Source: Treponema sp. UBA1240 (GTDB lineage: Bacteria; Spirochaetota; Spirochaetia; Treponematales; Treponemataceae). Taken from it: 27,659 nt of DNA. The DNA lies in the NCBI GenBank assembly GCA_002308875.1, contig DBWK01000055.1:1-27659 (forward strand), written 5' to 3'. The notes beneath the pieces are model-generated. The model did no database searches and had not been told where the DNA came from. It was given only the letters and a program-made list of their open reading frames with translations. The position numbers were made by a program, and so were the translations under genes. This document shows, piece after piece, positions 7,349 to 15,938 of the stretch (position 1 is the stretch's first letter; every line of letters begins with the position of its first letter).

Positions 7349-9100
7349 ATGGAACTCACAGGTGCACGAATAGTAATAGAATGCTTAAAAGAACAGGGAG
7401 TTGATACTGTTTTCGGTTATCCGGGCGGTACAATCCTTAACATATATGACGAATTATACAAAAACAGCGATTCAATCCGCCATATTCTTACGGCGCACGA
7501 GCAGGGTGCTGCTCATGCCGCCGACGGCTACAGCCGTTCCAGCGGTAAAGTAGGCGTTGTTCTTGCTACCAGTGGTCCGGGCGCAACAAACCTTGTTACC
7601 GGTATTGCTACGGCTTATATGGATTCCGTGCCGATTGTGGCGATAACCTGCAATGTTGCTTCTTCGCTTCTCGGAAAAGACAGTTTTCAGGAAGTTGATA
7701 TTACCGGAATAACCATGTCCATCACAAAACACAACTACATTGTCCGCCGTGTTGAGGACATAGCGGATGTTATGCGTGAGGCGTTCGCAATTGCAAAAAG
7801 CGGTCGTCCGGGACCGGTTCTTATCGATATTCCTAAGGAACTGACCGCTGCAACAACGGAGTTTGAACCGATGAATCTTTTCAGCATCGATTCTACCGTT
7901 CTTGCAAAAGATGTGGTTCAGGGCGAAAAGCGCAGCAAGGCAATGCGCATTACAAAGGTTAATCAGGCGGACGACAAAGAAATTGAAGCCGCCGCAAAAC
8001 TTATTTCGGAATCAAAGAGACCTTTCCTGTATGTGGGTGGTGGTGTTATTAACGCTGATGCGTGCAAGCAGGTAAAGCTTCTTGCCGAAAAGTGCCGTAT
8101 TCCTGTTTCCGTATCGCTCATGGGAAAATCCGCTTTTCCTGCGGAGCATGAACTTGCGTGCGGAATGATTGGTATGCACGGAACGTTTGCCGCCAACAAA
8201 GCCGCCAATGAGTGTGATTTGCTTATTGCGGTTGGTGCGCGTTTTTCGGACCGCGTTATTTCCGATGCTTCCAAGTTTGCCAAGAACAGTAAAATCCTGC
8301 ATATAGACATTGACCCCGCTGAAATAAATAAGAATATACGTTCGTATCACTTTGTAGTAGGCAATATTCAGGAAATTCTACTGCGGCTTATTCCTCTTGT
8401 AAAAGAGCGCGGGGCAACGGACTGGAACGAAAAGATAAGCGACTGGAAAAAGAAGATTCCGCCGATGTACACCAAAAAACTTAAGCTGCATCCAAAGTTC
8501 ATCTTTGAAACAATTTATAACACACTCGGCAAAGATACGATTCTTACGACCGAAGTCGGTCAGCATCAGATGTGGACGGCTCAATTCTATCCGTTCAGTC
8601 GTCCGCGCACGTTCATAACGTCAGGCGGTCTCGGTACAATGGGATTCGGCACGGGAGCGGCAATCGGTTCGCAGGTGGCAAATCCGGACAAGTTTGTTGT
8701 TCACATTGCCGGTGACGGTTCTTTCCGCATGAACTGTAATGAGCTTGCAACCATAAGTTACTATAATCTTCCTATTATAATCATCGTTGTAAACAACGGC
8801 ACATTGGGAATGGTACGCCAGTGGCAAAAGCTCTTTTATGGCGGCAGATTTTCGCAGACAACGCTTGACCGCGGTCCCGACTTTGTAAAGCTTGCTGACG
8901 CATACGGAATACGCGGTTATCGCGCCGAAACCGAAAAAGAGTTTGCGGATGCGTTTGCAAAGACTGTAGCTGCCGGTGCAGACGGTGTGCGTACTCCCGC
9001 TCTCATAGATACCGTTGTCAACATTGACGAAATGGTTATGCCTATGGTTCCTGCGGGCAAACCGATTGACGAACTGCTTCTTGAAGCCGGCGAAAAATAG
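7349..9100 (+). CDS. ilvB: Acetolactate synthase, large (catalytic) subunit
   Basis: 583 residues. Thiamine-diphosphate enzyme that condenses two pyruvates, or pyruvate and 2-ketobutyrate, in valine, leucine and isoleucine synthesis. The N-terminal TPP domain has the catalytic glutamate in AHEQGAAHAADGYSR (E51). The middle FAD-type domain contains GARFSDRV. The C-terminal TPP domain has GDGSFRMNCNELATI (GDG from 455) through VVNNGTLGMVRQWQ (N482/N483), the TPP/Mg-binding motif. AGGAAG gives a ribosome site directly after the ilvD stop. The biosynthetic form usually needs the small regulatory subunit IlvN; none follows here because the che operon begins 76 bases later. I see no hairpin terminator in that gap. 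Confidence 0.96.
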   Translation: MELTGARIVIECLKEQGVDTVFGYPGGTILNIYDELYKNSDSIRHILTAHEQGAAHAADGYSRSSGKVGVVLATSGPGATNLVTGIATAYMDSVPIVAITCNVASSLLGKDSFQEVDITGITMSITKHNYIVRRVEDIADVMREAFAIAKSGRPGPVLIDIPKELTAATTEFEPMNLFSIDSTVLAKDVVQGEKRSKAMRITKVNQADDKEIEAAAKLISESKRPFLYVGGGVINADACKQVKLLAEKCRIPVSVSLMGKSAFPAEHELACGMIGMHGTFAANKAANECDLLIAVGARFSDRVISDASKFAKNSKILHIDIDPAEINKNIRSYHFVVGNIQEILLRLIPLVKERGATDWNEKISDWKKKIPPMYTKKLKLHPKFIFETIYNTLGKDTILTTEVGQHQMWTAQFYPFSRPRTFITSGGLGTMGFGTGAAIGSQVANPDKFVVHIAGDGSFRMNCNELATISYYNLPIIIIVVNNGTLGMVRQWQKLFYGGRFSQTTLDRGPDFVKLADAYGIRGYRAETEKEFADAFAKTVAAGADGVRTPALIDTVVNIDEMVMPMVPAGKPIDELLLEAGEK

Positions 9101-9141
9101 AAGCCGATTTGGACATTTTTAATAAATTTTTATTTTTTTGC

Positions 9142-9169
9142 TTGACTTATATTACTGAACTGGTAAAAT
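9142..9169 (+). promoter_or_regulatory. Sigma70-type promoter of the che operon, predicted leaderless
   Basis: TTGACT (9142-9147), 16 bases, TAAAAT (9164-9169). The cheA ATG begins at 9177, 7 bases after the -10, so the predicted transcription start falls on or next to the start codon. The short AGAGAAT before the ATG is at best a poor ribosome site. No flagellar sigma28 pattern was seen here. Confidence 0.65.
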
Positions 9170-9176
9170 AGAGAAT

Positions 9177-11570
9177 ATGAGCGATTATCTTGATGCTAAC
9201 AACGAAGAGTTGTTGAAAGACTTTTTTAGTGAAGCAGAACAACAGGTTGAGAATCTCGAGAGTAATATTCTTGTTATTGAAAATGATCCAACAAATCATG
9301 AAGCTATTGATGAGATTTTCCGTGCCGCACATACACTTAAAGGCGGTTCCGCTACTGTAGAAATGAATGAATTGTCGGCTTTTACACACGCCGTTGAAGA
9401 TTTGCTCGATGAAATCCGTTCCGATAAGGTTTCTGTAACTGAAGACGTTGTAGATGTTCTTCTTTCTTCAATTGACATAATAAAGGCAATGCTCGAAGCC
9501 CGTTCAAACGGATCCGTTTATGAGGATGATGTTGAGCCTGTAAAGGCAAAGCTTAAGTCATTTATTCCCGCAAAATCAGGTGACAAAAAAACTCAGAAAA
9601 AGGGCGGACTTATGGCGGCTGTTGCCAGTGCGTCCGAAACCCAAAAAGCTCCTGCACCTGCTGCTCCAGAAGCTCCTGCGGAGATTAGCGAATATGAGCT
9701 TTTGGAACTCAAACAGATTTGCCCGTCGGGAACAAAACTTTGGAGTATTACAGTTGTATTCGATGAAACCAACCCGATGAACTCGGTCGGTGGTATTCAG
9801 GTTTTTGCCGCTTTAAAAGAACACGGCAGTATATTAAAGACTGTTCCTGATTTTGATGCTCTTTATGAAGATATTTTCCACGAAACTGTAGTTTACTATC
9901 TTGCAACGGCTGAGAATGCCGATCAGCTGGAAGATGCTTCTTTCCTTACTGATGTAACAATTTCAACGGATGCTAAATGTCTTGATCAGGTTGAAGTTGC
10001 TTCTGCGTCCGCGACAAAACCTGCTGCTGTTCAGCCTGCAGCTTCCGCTGCACCTGCGGCTCCTGCTGCCGAGAACAAGGATGAGCATGCTGAAAGTGAG
10101 ATTGAAGCTGCTGTTTCTGCCGCTAAAAAGGCAACTACACAGACTGCTAAAAAGCCTGCTGCCGCCGCTCATTCAAATGCCGGTGGAAGCGTACTGCGTG
10201 TTGATTCCAAACGCATTGACTATCTGATGAACCTCGTCAGTGAAACTGTTATTACAAAAGCTGCTTTCAACCAGGCTGCAATACATGTTGGTGAACTTCA
10301 GACTCAGTTGCAGAACATTGAAGGCGAATACAAAGAAAAAATCAGACGCCTTATTGAACAGCTTCCTAAGATGATTGATTCCGTTCAGAACGGTACAACA
10401 GTAAAAGAACTTAAGGCAAAAATAAATTCCGAATACGGCGATTTAACGTCGTTATTTGACGGTTTTGACGCATCTTTCAAATCTACCGCCAACAAGTTCC
10501 GTTCTTCTACACAAAGCCTTGGACGTGTTGCTGGAGAATTGCAGGAAGGTGTAATGAAAATCCGAATGGTTCCAATCAGCCAGATTTTTTCACGCTTCCC
10601 GCGTGTTGTCCGTGATTTGTCACGTGATTTGGACAAGAAAATTAACCTTGTTATTGAAGGTGAAGAAACCGAACTTGACAAGTCTGTAATTGAAGACCTG
10701 CTCGACCCGATTATGCACTGTATGCGTAACTCCCTCGACCATGGTATTGAAAAGCCTAGAGACCGTCTTGCCGCCGGTAAACCTGAAGAAGGTACCGTTA
10801 TGCTTAAGGCAAGCAACGAAGGCAATATGATTGTCATTGAAATTATCGATGACGGTGCCGGTATTGATGTTGCCAAAGTCCGCAACAAGGCTGTTGAACG
10901 CGGTCTGATTCATCCTAACAAAATGATAACTGACCACGATGCTTTCCAGCTTATTTTTGAACCGGGATTTTCAACGGCTGACAAGATTACAAGTGTTTCA
11001 GGACGTGGTGTAGGCTTGGATGTTGTTAAAACACAGATAGAAAAACTTAACGGTTCCGTTGTTGTTACTTCTGAAAAAGGTAAGGGAACCAAATTCTGTA
11101 TCCGACTGCCGCTTACAGTTGCCATCATTCAGGGACTTCTTGTTAAAGTTGCTTCCGAAGTATATTCAATCCCGATTGCCTCCGTTATTGAGAGTCATAG
11201 GGTTAGAAGTGATGAAATATCAACAATCGACAACTACGAAGTTCTTAATGTTCGTAACGAAGTAATAAGCGTACTCCGGCTTGACCGCCTGTTCGGTCTC
11301 AAGAACGAAGAAGAATCGGAATACAGCTTTATTGTTATTGTAGGTTCAACCGACAAAAAAATCGGTATTATGGTAGATTCTTTGATTGGTGAAGAAGACG
11401 TTGTTATTAAGCCGTTGCATGACCAGTTTACAAACTCTCCGGGAATTGCAGGTGCGTCCATCCTTGGTGACGGTTCCGTTTCTTTGATTATAGACGTAAC
11501 CCGTCTTTTGGAGCTGGGTGTAAAGCAGGAACTGGTTGCGCGTCAGGAACGTGAGGCTGTTGTTGGCTAA
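9177..11570 (+). CDS. cheA: Chemotaxis histidine kinase CheA with extended dimerisation domain
   Basis: 797 residues. Domains in order: P1 Hpt (about 8-105) with phospho-accepting His52 in AAHTLKGGS; an Ala/Pro-rich linker; a P2-like domain (about 167-275); a second Ala/Pro/Lys linker (about 283-338); P3 dimerisation (about 340-465); P4 kinase with N box HCMRNSLDHG (H514, N518), G1 box DDGAGID (D558-D559) and GRGVGLD; and the P5 CheW-like domain (about 655-790). It phosphorylates CheY in response to chemoreceptors. Between VITKAAFNQ and LQEGVMKIRM lie about 85-90 residues, roughly 50 more than in E. coli CheA, so the P3 hairpin is much longer. An extended CheA dimerisation domain has been described in T. 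denticola arrays. First gene of the operon; cheW-cheR-like follows after 10 bases. Confidence 0.97.
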   Translation: MSDYLDANNEELLKDFFSEAEQQVENLESNILVIENDPTNHEAIDEIFRAAHTLKGGSATVEMNELSAFTHAVEDLLDEIRSDKVSVTEDVVDVLLSSIDIIKAMLEARSNGSVYEDDVEPVKAKLKSFIPAKSGDKKTQKKGGLMAAVASASETQKAPAPAAPEAPAEISEYELLELKQICPSGTKLWSITVVFDETNPMNSVGGIQVFAALKEHGSILKTVPDFDALYEDIFHETVVYYLATAENADQLEDASFLTDVTISTDAKCLDQVEVASASATKPAAVQPAASAAPAAPAAENKDEHAESEIEAAVSAAKKATTQTAKKPAAAAHSNAGGSVLRVDSKRIDYLMNLVSETVITKAAFNQAAIHVGELQTQLQNIEGEYKEKIRRLIEQLPKMIDSVQNGTTVKELKAKINSEYGDLTSLFDGFDASFKSTANKFRSSTQSLGRVAGELQEGVMKIRMVPISQIFSRFPRVVRDLSRDLDKKINLVIEGEETELDKSVIEDLLDPIMHCMRNSLDHGIEKPRDRLAAGKPEEGTVMLKASNEGNMIVIEIIDDGAGIDVAKVRNKAVERGLIHPNKMITDHDAFQLIFEPGFSTADKITSVSGRGVGLDVVKTQIEKLNGSVVVTSEKGKGTKFCIRLPLTVAIIQGLLVKVASEVYSIPIASVIESHRVRSDEISTIDNYEVLNVRNEVISVLRLDRLFGLKNEEESEYSFIVIVGSTDKKIGIMVDSLIGEEDVVIKPLHDQFTNSPGIAGASILGDGSVSLIIDVTRLLELGVKQELVARQEREAVVG

Positions 11571-11580
11571 GGAGAAAAAT

Positions 11581-12951
11581 ATGGAACTTGTTGCAGAAAC
11601 TGAACCTCAGGTAAATACAGAAACTGTCGCTAACGAAAAGAAAGAGCTCGTAGCCAATCTCGACTTTAAAATGGTAACTTTTTCCCTCGCAGGAAAAGAT
11701 TATGCCATAGATATTATGAACGTAAAGGAAATAGCAAAAACCGGACGGTTTACTTTTGTTCCCAATACCGCTCATTTTGTTCTTGGTGTATACAACCTGC
11801 GCGGTGATATTATCCCTATAATTGATTTGCGCCTGTTCTTTAATATTCCTGTTCCTGAACGTACAAGCAACGAAATTGAAGATATGATTATCGTTACTGT
11901 AGAAGAGCAGACATTCGGTATTGTTGTTGACGCAATCGACAAGGTTGTAGGTATTCAAAAGTCTTCAATTCAGCCGCCGCACCCGTTGTTCGGCGATATT
12001 AACATAAAATATATTCGTGGTGTTGTAGAAAACAACGACCGCCTGTATATTCTGCTCGACATTGAAAGAATCTTTGGCAACAGAAATGTTGCTGAAGAAA
12101 ACAAAGACGAAAATGTTTCGCTTTCTCTTGTTCAGCAGGGCGCGGGATACGGACAGGCCGACAACCGCAAAAAATCTGCCGCTAAACCGGCTGAGCAAAA
12201 AGCAAACAAAGCTGACTCGCAGGATTATTCGTTCATCGTTTCTTCACTGCAGTCAATGAAAAAGTTTTATACAACGTCAGTAAATGAGATTTGGGTAAAA
12301 CAGCGCTTTGAAAAATGGGCACAGAAAGCCGAGAAGGGATCAGTTCAGATTCAGAACATTGAAGAATGTGAAGAATTCCTTTCAGATTTTTATTCTCCGT
12401 GCAACGGCAAGCTTTGGTCATCTGACTATGCAACAGTAATAAAAAAGCTTATGCCCGAAAATTCAGCAAAGCAGATAAATGTTTGGGACGTTGGCTGCGG
12501 CAGAGGTTTTGAAACATACTCACTGGCATGTATTCTTAAAGAATGCTACCCAGAATCACGTATTCGTATTTATGCGCATGATGTTGATTTAATAAGTATT
12601 TCAAACGCTCCAATGCTTACAGTGCCTGAAGAAGCAATTCCTTCCTGGATGAAAAAATATACTGTTAAGGCTGTAAACGGCAGTTACGGTTTTACTCAGG
12701 AAATAAAAGACATGATTCTTTTTGAGTATCATGACTGTAACAATAACGGAAATATGCCTGCCTGTGATATAATTATGGCAAGGGATATGGTTTCTTTCCT
12801 GCCGGAGAACGTTCAGGACAACCTTTTTGAGCAGTTCTTTGACGAATTGAAAGGCAACGGAATCCTTATTCTCGGTGAGAATGAGAGTGCCGGCAAACAC
12901 AGCAGCTGGCAGGAAAAGACAGTTGGTTCTGTAGTAATATATACGAAATAG
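11581..12951 (+). CDS. cheW: CheW fused to a CheR-like methyltransferase domain
   Basis: 456 residues; the start at 11581 has GGAG directly after the cheA stop. Residues about 25-170 are a complete CheW scaffold domain (KMVTFSLAGKDYAIDIMNVKEI, then NLRGDIIPIIDLR). A charged, Ala/Lys-rich linker (about 185-215) leads to a C-terminal domain of about 230 residues resembling the SAM-binding half of CheR: VWDVGCGRGFETYSLA (G305-G309) replaces the usual AACSTGEEPYS region, and IMARDMVSFLPENVQ (R401, D402) corresponds to CRNVLIYF of CheR. The N-terminal helical domain of true CheR is absent and the conserved Asn of CRN is Asp, so methylation of receptors by this domain is doubtful. The same CheW-CheR-like fusion is described in T. 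denticola, where it keeps the receptor array ordered. Confidence 0.93.
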   Translation: MELVAETEPQVNTETVANEKKELVANLDFKMVTFSLAGKDYAIDIMNVKEIAKTGRFTFVPNTAHFVLGVYNLRGDIIPIIDLRLFFNIPVPERTSNEIEDMIIVTVEEQTFGIVVDAIDKVVGIQKSSIQPPHPLFGDINIKYIRGVVENNDRLYILLDIERIFGNRNVAEENKDENVSLSLVQQGAGYGQADNRKKSAAKPAEQKANKADSQDYSFIVSSLQSMKKFYTTSVNEIWVKQRFEKWAQKAEKGSVQIQNIEECEEFLSDFYSPCNGKLWSSDYATVIKKLMPENSAKQINVWDVGCGRGFETYSLACILKECYPESRIRIYAHDVDLISISNAPMLTVPEEAIPSWMKKYTVKAVNGSYGFTQEIKDMILFEYHDCNNNGNMPACDIIMARDMVSFLPENVQDNLFEQFFDELKGNGILILGENESAGKHSSWQEKTVGSVVIYTK

Positions 12952-12977
12952 CTCAATAATTATAAAGGAGAATTTCT

Positions 12978-13442
12978 ATGAGAGTTGAGTATATCAATCC
13001 GTTTGTTGAAGCGGCGCATAATATTTTAACGGAAGTATTAGCTGAAGATGTCAAACGGGGCGATTTGTATCTGAAATCTACATCAATGCCTGTTATGGGT
13101 GTTGCAGCCTTTGTTGGTTTGGCCGGTGATGTAGAAGGACGTGTTCTGTTTGATATGTCAATGGAAACTGCCATGAAGATTGCTTCCAAAATGAATATGG
13201 AAGAATTGCCTGAGTTTGATGAGCTTGCAAAGGCAACAATCACAGAAATGGCTAACCTTATTACAGGTCAGGCAGTTACAAAATTGCATGATCTCGGTTT
13301 TAAATTTGATCTTACTCCACCTGCGTTGTTTACGGGTGAAAAGATGGAAATTTCTGATCATGAAGTAGAAGCTTTGATTGTTCCAATGCTTACACAGCAG
13401 GGAAAAATTGAAGTTAATGTTGCTATTCGTGAAAGAACATAA
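12978..13442 (+). CDS. cheX: CheY-P phosphatase CheX
   Basis: 154 residues, the usual size. CheX removes the phosphate from CheY-P and is the spirochaete substitute for CheZ. The catalytic ExxN signature is present in ITEMANLITGQA: E90 and N93. The start at 12978 has a strong AAGGAG site 7 bases upstream. It sits between the CheW fusion and cheY in one transcription unit, the order known from treponemes. Confidence 0.95.
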   Translation: MRVEYINPFVEAAHNILTEVLAEDVKRGDLYLKSTSMPVMGVAAFVGLAGDVEGRVLFDMSMETAMKIASKMNMEELPEFDELAKATITEMANLITGQAVTKLHDLGFKFDLTPPALFTGEKMEISDHEVEALIVPMLTQQGKIEVNVAIRERT

Positions 13443-13477
13443 TTGCAAATAAATCAAAGATTTGGAGTTGGTAAAAT

Positions 13478-13912
13478 ATGAAAACCTCACAGGATTTCCC
13501 TTCATTAAACGCTAAAGTTCCTGATGGTCAGAAAGCAGGAGGCGGTTCAGTTCGTGTTCTCGTAGTAGACGATTCAATGTTTGTTGCAAAGCAGATTGGA
13601 CAGATTCTTTCAAGTGAAGGATACGAAGTAGTTGCAACTGCAGCAGACGGAAAAGAAGGCGTTGAAAAATACAAGGAATTGTATCCTCATGTTGATTTGG
13701 TAACAATGGATATTACAATGCCGAGAATGGACGGTATTACAGCACTGGAACAGATTATGGCTTTTGACAAGAACGCCAGGGTTGTAATGATTTCCGCACT
13801 GGGAAAAGAAGAACTCGTAAAGAAGTCACTTCTTCTCGGCGCAAAGAACTACATTGTAAAACCTTTGGACAGAATGAAGGTTCTGGAAAGAATCGGTTCT
13901 GCATTGAAATAA
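13478..13912 (+). CDS. cheY: Chemotaxis response regulator CheY
   Basis: 144 residues, a single receiver domain. The acidic pocket is D31/D32 (VLVVDDS), the phosphorylation site is D78 (LVTMDITMPRMDG), with S106 (ISALGK) and K128 (IVKPLD). It is phosphorylated by CheA and presumably switches the periplasmic flagellar motors. The protein carries about 24 extra residues before the receiver fold (Gly, Lys and Pro rich, likely flexible), longer than E. coli CheY. GGAG lies 11 bases before the ATG. Last gene of the operon; a hairpin terminator follows. Confidence 0.95.
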   Translation: MKTSQDFPSLNAKVPDGQKAGGGSVRVLVVDDSMFVAKQIGQILSSEGYEVVATAADGKEGVEKYKELYPHVDLVTMDITMPRMDGITALEQIMAFDKNARVVMISALGKEELVKKSLLLGAKNYIVKPLDRMKVLERIGSALK

Positions 13913-14042
13913 TGTACGGAATGTGACGTGCAAAGCCTTGTTGTTTTGTTGCGGCTTGCGGCACTTTCTGAAAAACTTTTGTTACAACCTGTTTTCTCAA
14001 TGTTGCTTTTCGGCAGAGTGTGAATTACAGGTGTGTACAGTC

Positions 14043-14081
14043 AAAACCTCTAAAAGCTGTTACAGTTTTAGAGGTTTTTTT
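14043..14081 (+). terminator. Intrinsic terminator of the che operon
   Basis: A long inverted repeat: AAAACCTCTAAAA (14043-14055) pairs with TTTTAGAGGTTTT, and the inner CTG/CAG pairs around a TTA loop with one bulged G. It ends in seven T residues at 14075-14081. The 130 bases between cheY and this hairpin hold no gene that I can support. Confidence 0.9.
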
Positions 14082-14106
14082 GTTACTCTCAGTAAAAAGG
14101 AATAAT

Positions 14107-15225
14107 ATGTCTAACATATATCAAAAGCGGCGGGCAAATCTTTCTACCTGGATGGCACAAAACGGAATAGCACTTGTTATTGTTATGGATTCTGAAAATT
14201 CCCGCAATGCCGCGCTGCGCTATTTTTCAGGACATGCGCATGATGCAGTCCTTGGAATTTGTATTGACGGCAGTGCAGTTTTAAGCCCGTGGGATGATAT
14301 TATGGCAAAAAAATGTGCCAAGGTGAACAAAATAATCCCGTACAACAAATTCAACCGCAATCCTATACAGGCGGTTGCCGGAATTATTGAGCAGCTTGGG
14401 CTTCCTGACGGTTGCAAGGTGGAAATTCCTTCTACAGTTTCATATCCTGATTTTTTGAAGTATGTGGATTCGCTTGAAAAATATGATATTTTATGCCGCG
14501 ATAACGGAGTTTCGCCTTATATAGAATCTTTGCGTACCGTAAAAGATAACACTGAGATTGAGTGCTTAAAAAAGGCTGCTGAAATAACGGATTCTGTGAT
14601 TGATAAAATTGAATCAGGCGTAAAATCCGGTTCAATAAAAACGGAATCAGACGCGGCGCTTTTGATAGAAAAAGAAGCCCGCCTTGCCGGTTGTGAAGGA
14701 ACCGGTTTCAGTACCCTTGCCGCAGGACCGGAACGCAGCTTTGGTATTCACTGCTTTCCCGAATACACGTCCGGTGATTTTGCAACAAAAGGTCTTTCTA
14801 TTCTGGATTTTGGGCTGGTTTATGAAGGCTATACGAGTGATGTAACTCTGACATTTGCCGCAGGAGAATTGTCGGAGGAACAGGAAAAAATTATTTCGCT
14901 TGTGCAGGATGCCTATAATCAGTCTTTGGAACTGTACAAGCCCGGAGTTAATGCAAAAGCCGCGTTTGACAAAGCACAGGAAGTTTTTTCAAAGGCTAAG
15001 TACCGAATGCCGCATGCGCTCGGACACGGAATAGGGCTTGAAACTCACGAAGCACCGTTTGTCCGCGGCGTAAACAACGATTACGTTTTTGCTCCCGGTA
15101 TGGTGGTTACACTTGAGCCAGGACTATACAACGCAAAGGAAGGCGGCTGCCGGCTGGAAAATGACGTTCTCATAACCCAAGACGGAAATCAGGTTTTGAC
15201 ACATTCAAGGATAATAAGACTTTAG
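14107..15225 (+). CDS. M24-family Xaa-Pro aminopeptidase (PepP/PepQ-like)
   Basis: 372 residues. Start at 14107 is chosen over 14020 because AAAAGGA precedes it and the longer version would read through the terminator hairpin. An N-terminal creatinase-like domain (1-130) is followed by the pita-bread metallopeptidase domain. All five metal ligands are present: D234 (ILDFG), D245 (TSDVT), H307 (ALGHGIGLETHEAPF), E337 (LEPGLY) and E351 (LENDVLI). It should remove N-terminal residues before proline or split X-Pro dipeptides in the cytoplasm; the sequence does not separate these. No signal peptide. Its 3' end faces the yfcE-like gene with only 9 bases between stop codons. Confidence 0.9.
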   Translation: MSNIYQKRRANLSTWMAQNGIALVIVMDSENSRNAALRYFSGHAHDAVLGICIDGSAVLSPWDDIMAKKCAKVNKIIPYNKFNRNPIQAVAGIIEQLGLPDGCKVEIPSTVSYPDFLKYVDSLEKYDILCRDNGVSPYIESLRTVKDNTEIECLKKAAEITDSVIDKIESGVKSGSIKTESDAALLIEKEARLAGCEGTGFSTLAAGPERSFGIHCFPEYTSGDFATKGLSILDFGLVYEGYTSDVTLTFAAGELSEEQEKIISLVQDAYNQSLELYKPGVNAKAAFDKAQEVFSKAKYRMPHALGHGIGLETHEAPFVRGVNNDYVFAPGMVVTLEPGLYNAKEGGCRLENDVLITQDGNQVLTHSRIIRL

Positions 15226-15234
15226 TGTGGTTCT

Positions 15235-15918
15235 TTAGTACAGTGAAGATGTGATTTCAGTTTCTCTGTACGAAAAACCCGAAAAAGGCGAGCCCTCTAT
15301 CGCATAGTGCTGTGTTGTAATCGTGCTTGTTCTGCTTACCGTAACTACTGCAAACGTTGGCGGAAAACCGCCGCGCGGACGTGAACAGCTTCCCGGATTC
15401 AGCACCAGAATCTGATTTTTTTCGCGTTTGTAAGGGCGGTGTGTGTGCCCGAAAAATACAAGATCGGCGTTATTGGCTGTGGCTGTTTTAAACAGGTTTT
15501 CGGTGCTGAAATCAACGCTGTATCTGTGTCCGTGCACAAAAAATATTTTGTGCGAAGCCGCCGTCAAAAACTGTGTTTCGGCTATTTGAACAGGATTATT
15601 GTTGTTATTGCTGAAAAGTGTGTATGTGTCATAATCGCCGTTGCCGCGGACAAGTCCTATTACCGGCGGTAATGCTGCAAACAGGTTTTTATCAAGCGAA
15701 GCTGTTTTTATTGTGTTCAGAATATCCCATATACCGTCGCCTGTAAAAATAAGAGCCTGACAGTCAGGGCCAAAGCCTCGTATTATGGATTCGGCAACCT
15801 TATTGTTTCCGTGTGAGTCTGAAAGAATAAGCAATTTTGCTTTTTCCGCATTAGCAAGGTCTTCTATGTCTTTGTCAGAACCTAACAGCTGGGAATAATG
15901 CTGGACAAGAGCATTCAT
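15235..15918 (-). CDS. yfcE: YfcE/MJ0936-type metallophosphoesterase
   Basis: 227 residues. The metal-binding motifs of calcineurin-like phosphodiesterases occur in order: ILSDSHGN (D34, H36), FTGDG, VRGNGD, FVHGHR, FGHTHRP and LNPGS. This is the set seen in E. coli YfcE, which hydrolyses phosphodiesters in vitro; the natural substrate is unknown. About 27 residues precede the first motif, longer than YfcE. AAAGGA lies 7 bases before the ATG. It follows the lipoprotein gene by 20 bases and is probably cotranscribed with it. Confidence 0.88.
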   Translation of the reverse strand: MNALVQHYSQLLGSDKDIEDLANAEKAKLLILSDSHGNNKVAESIIRGFGPDCQALIFTGDGIWDILNTIKTASLDKNLFAALPPVIGLVRGNGDYDTYTLFSNNNNNPVQIAETQFLTAASHKIFFVHGHRYSVDFSTENLFKTATANNADLVFFGHTHRPYKREKNQILVLNPGSCSRPRGGFPPTFAVVTVSRTSTITTQHYAIEGSPFSGFSYRETEITSSLY

Positions 15919-15938
15919 GTCTTTATCCTTTGTATCCG

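Noticed and set aside
9101..9141. Possible terminator after ilvB
   Set aside because: The T-rich run has no stable hairpin before it.
9963..10227. Arg/Ser-rich and Leu/Pro-rich frames in cheA at the Ala/Pro linker
   Set aside because: They are shadows of repetitive linker codons in other frames.
13923..14105. Small open frame of 60 codons between cheY and the aminopeptidase
   Set aside because: No ribosome site, unusual composition, and it reads through the terminator hairpin; treated as non-coding.
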